Positions 5,941-6,771 of a stretch of 6,771 nucleotides of DNA are shown here, piece by piece. The notes under the pieces are model-generated. The model was not told the DNA's origin. It was given only the letters and a program-made list of their open reading frames with translations, and made no database searches. The stretch is from Hyphomicrobiaceae bacterium UBA4118. GTDB lineage: Bacteria > Pseudomonadota > Alphaproteobacteria > Rhizobiales > Methyloligellaceae. Location: contig DFXC01000110.1 of assembly GCA_002383105.1 (NCBI GenBank), forward strand, positions 1,507 through 8,277. Reading direction: 5' to 3'. Made by a program: the position numbers and the translations under genes. Each line of letters starts with the position of its first letter. Within the stretch, counting starts at the first letter, position 1.

Positions 5941-6771
5941 ATGACTTTGGGTGAGCTGATCGGGCCTGAGGGGAAGCTCTCCGCTTCCTTAGCCCGCGTG
6001 CCGATTGCTGGCCTTGCCGCGGACAGCCGCGCGGTCAAGTCCGGCTATCTGTTCGCAGCGCTTCCAGGAGTGAAGACCGACGGCGCGCGCTTCATCGCCG
6101 ACGCCCTTCAGCGCGGCGCAGCGGCGATCCTCGTGGGGGAAGGCGGGGCGCCCATGACCGCCTCAGCGGCCGTCGTCGAGGACAGCGATCCACGCCGGCT
6201 GCTCGCGCTCATCGCTTCGCGCTTCTTCGGCCTCCAGCCCAAGACGGTCGTCGCCGTCACCGGCACCAACGGCAAGACCTCGGTTGCCTCTTTCGCGCGG
6301 CAGCTCTGGGCCGGGCAGGGATTCAAGGCGGCAAGTCTCGGCACCGTCGGCGTGGTCAGCCCGCGCGGCACCGAGATTCTCAAGCACACGACGCCCGACC
6401 CGATCGAGCTCCACGCGATCCTGGCGGGGCTCGCCAAGGACGGCGTCACCCATCTTGCGCTCGAGGCCTCGAGCCATGGCCTGCAGCAGCGCCGCGTCGA
6501 TGGCGTCACGCTCGCTGCCAGCGCCTTCACCAACATCACCCGCGATCATTTGGATTATCACGCGAGCTTCGAGGACTATTTCGCGCAGAAGCTCCGCCTG
6601 TTCCGTGAGCTCCTGCCGCGCGACGCCGGAGCTGTGGTCGATGTCGACACCGAGGCGGGCGAGCAGGTGGCTGCCGAAGCCAAAGCGCGGGGGCTCTCCC
6701 TCATCACGATAGGGCGCGCGGGCCAGACCTTGCGGCTCGTCTCCGCCGAGGTGGATGGGTTCGCTCAGAAC
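5941..6771 (+). CDS. murE: MurE, UDP-MurNAc-dipeptide ligase, N-terminal part (cut by right edge)
   Basis: MurE is the cytoplasmic ATP-dependent ligase that adds the third amino acid, meso-diaminopimelate in Gram-negative bacteria, to UDP-MurNAc-L-Ala-D-Glu. The window holds 277 residues of an expected 480-500. Seen in order: the UDP-binding N-terminal domain with LAADSRAVKSGYLFAALPG (25-43), the ATP loop TGTNGKTS (107-114), TTPDPIELHA (150-159), LALEASSHGLQQRRVDG (172-188), NITRDHLDYH (198-207), and FAQKLRLF (214-221), whose Lys217 is the likely carbamylated lysine. The DNPR motif that indicates the diaminopimelate substrate lies beyond the edge. No in-frame ATG, GTG or TTG lies upstream in the gap, so ATG 5941 is the likely start; the ribosome site is poor. 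An out-of-frame ATG at 5931 opens a seven-codon frame overlapping this start. Confidence 0.96.
   Translation, partial: MTLGELIGPEGKLSASLARVPIAGLAADSRAVKSGYLFAALPGVKTDGARFIADALQRGAAAILVGEGGAPMTASAAVVEDSDPRRLLALIASRFFGLQPKTVVAVTGTNGKTSVASFARQLWAGQGFKAASLGTVGVVSPRGTEILKHTTPDPIELHAILAGLAKDGVTHLALEASSHGLQQRRVDGVTLAASAFTNITRDHLDYHASFEDYFAQKLRLFRELLPRDAGAVVDVDTEAGEQVAAEAKARGLSLITIGRAGQTLRLVSAEVDGFAQN

Overview
The window looks like a piece of an alphaproteobacterial chromosome, most likely from the Hyphomicrobiales (Rhizobiales). The evidence is high GC, the gene order mraZ-rsmH-ftsL-ftsI-murE, alphaproteobacterial versions of the division proteins (FtsL with a W-SLLNRPERIERLA segment, FtsI with YEMGSVFK at its active site), and a possible CtrA-type TTAA element. 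The genus cannot be read from the sequence.

Layout. Bases 1-645 (minus strand) hold the first 215 residues of a monofunctional haem catalase that runs off the left edge. Its upstream gap (646-801) carries a good candidate OxyR site. Bases 802-1728 (minus strand) encode a predicted lipoprotein of the alpha/beta-hydrolase fold with a complete catalytic triad. Bases 1729-2154 are a 426-base divergent control region without a gene. From 2155 to the right edge, all on the plus strand, lies the start of the division and cell wall (dcw) cluster: mraZ, rsmH (mraW), ftsL, ftsI, and the first 277 residues of murE.

How the genes work together. MraZ is the cluster's DNA-binding regulator. RsmH methylates 16S rRNA. 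FtsL is a small divisome scaffold protein, FtsI is the septal transpeptidase, and MurE adds the third stem-peptide amino acid to UDP-MurNAc-dipeptide. mraZ and rsmH overlap by four bases (ATGA). rsmH-ftsL and ftsL-ftsI are 28 and 13 bases apart, so these four are almost certainly one operon. The ftsI-murE gap is longer (77 bases) and contains two hairpins.

The most interesting signals are non-coding. Upstream of mraZ there is a row of 10-base-spaced units, read as TGGGN-N5 on the minus strand, lying over a plausible sigma-70 promoter; this is the architecture of a MraZ autoregulatory site, with more units than the three described in E. coli. The predicted mraZ 5' leader can fold into a long stem and a second hairpin. 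The catalase has an OxyR-like four-part palindrome. No mobile element, CRISPR array, tRNA or rRNA was seen, and I found no undescribed multi-gene system: the protein content is conserved housekeeping material.
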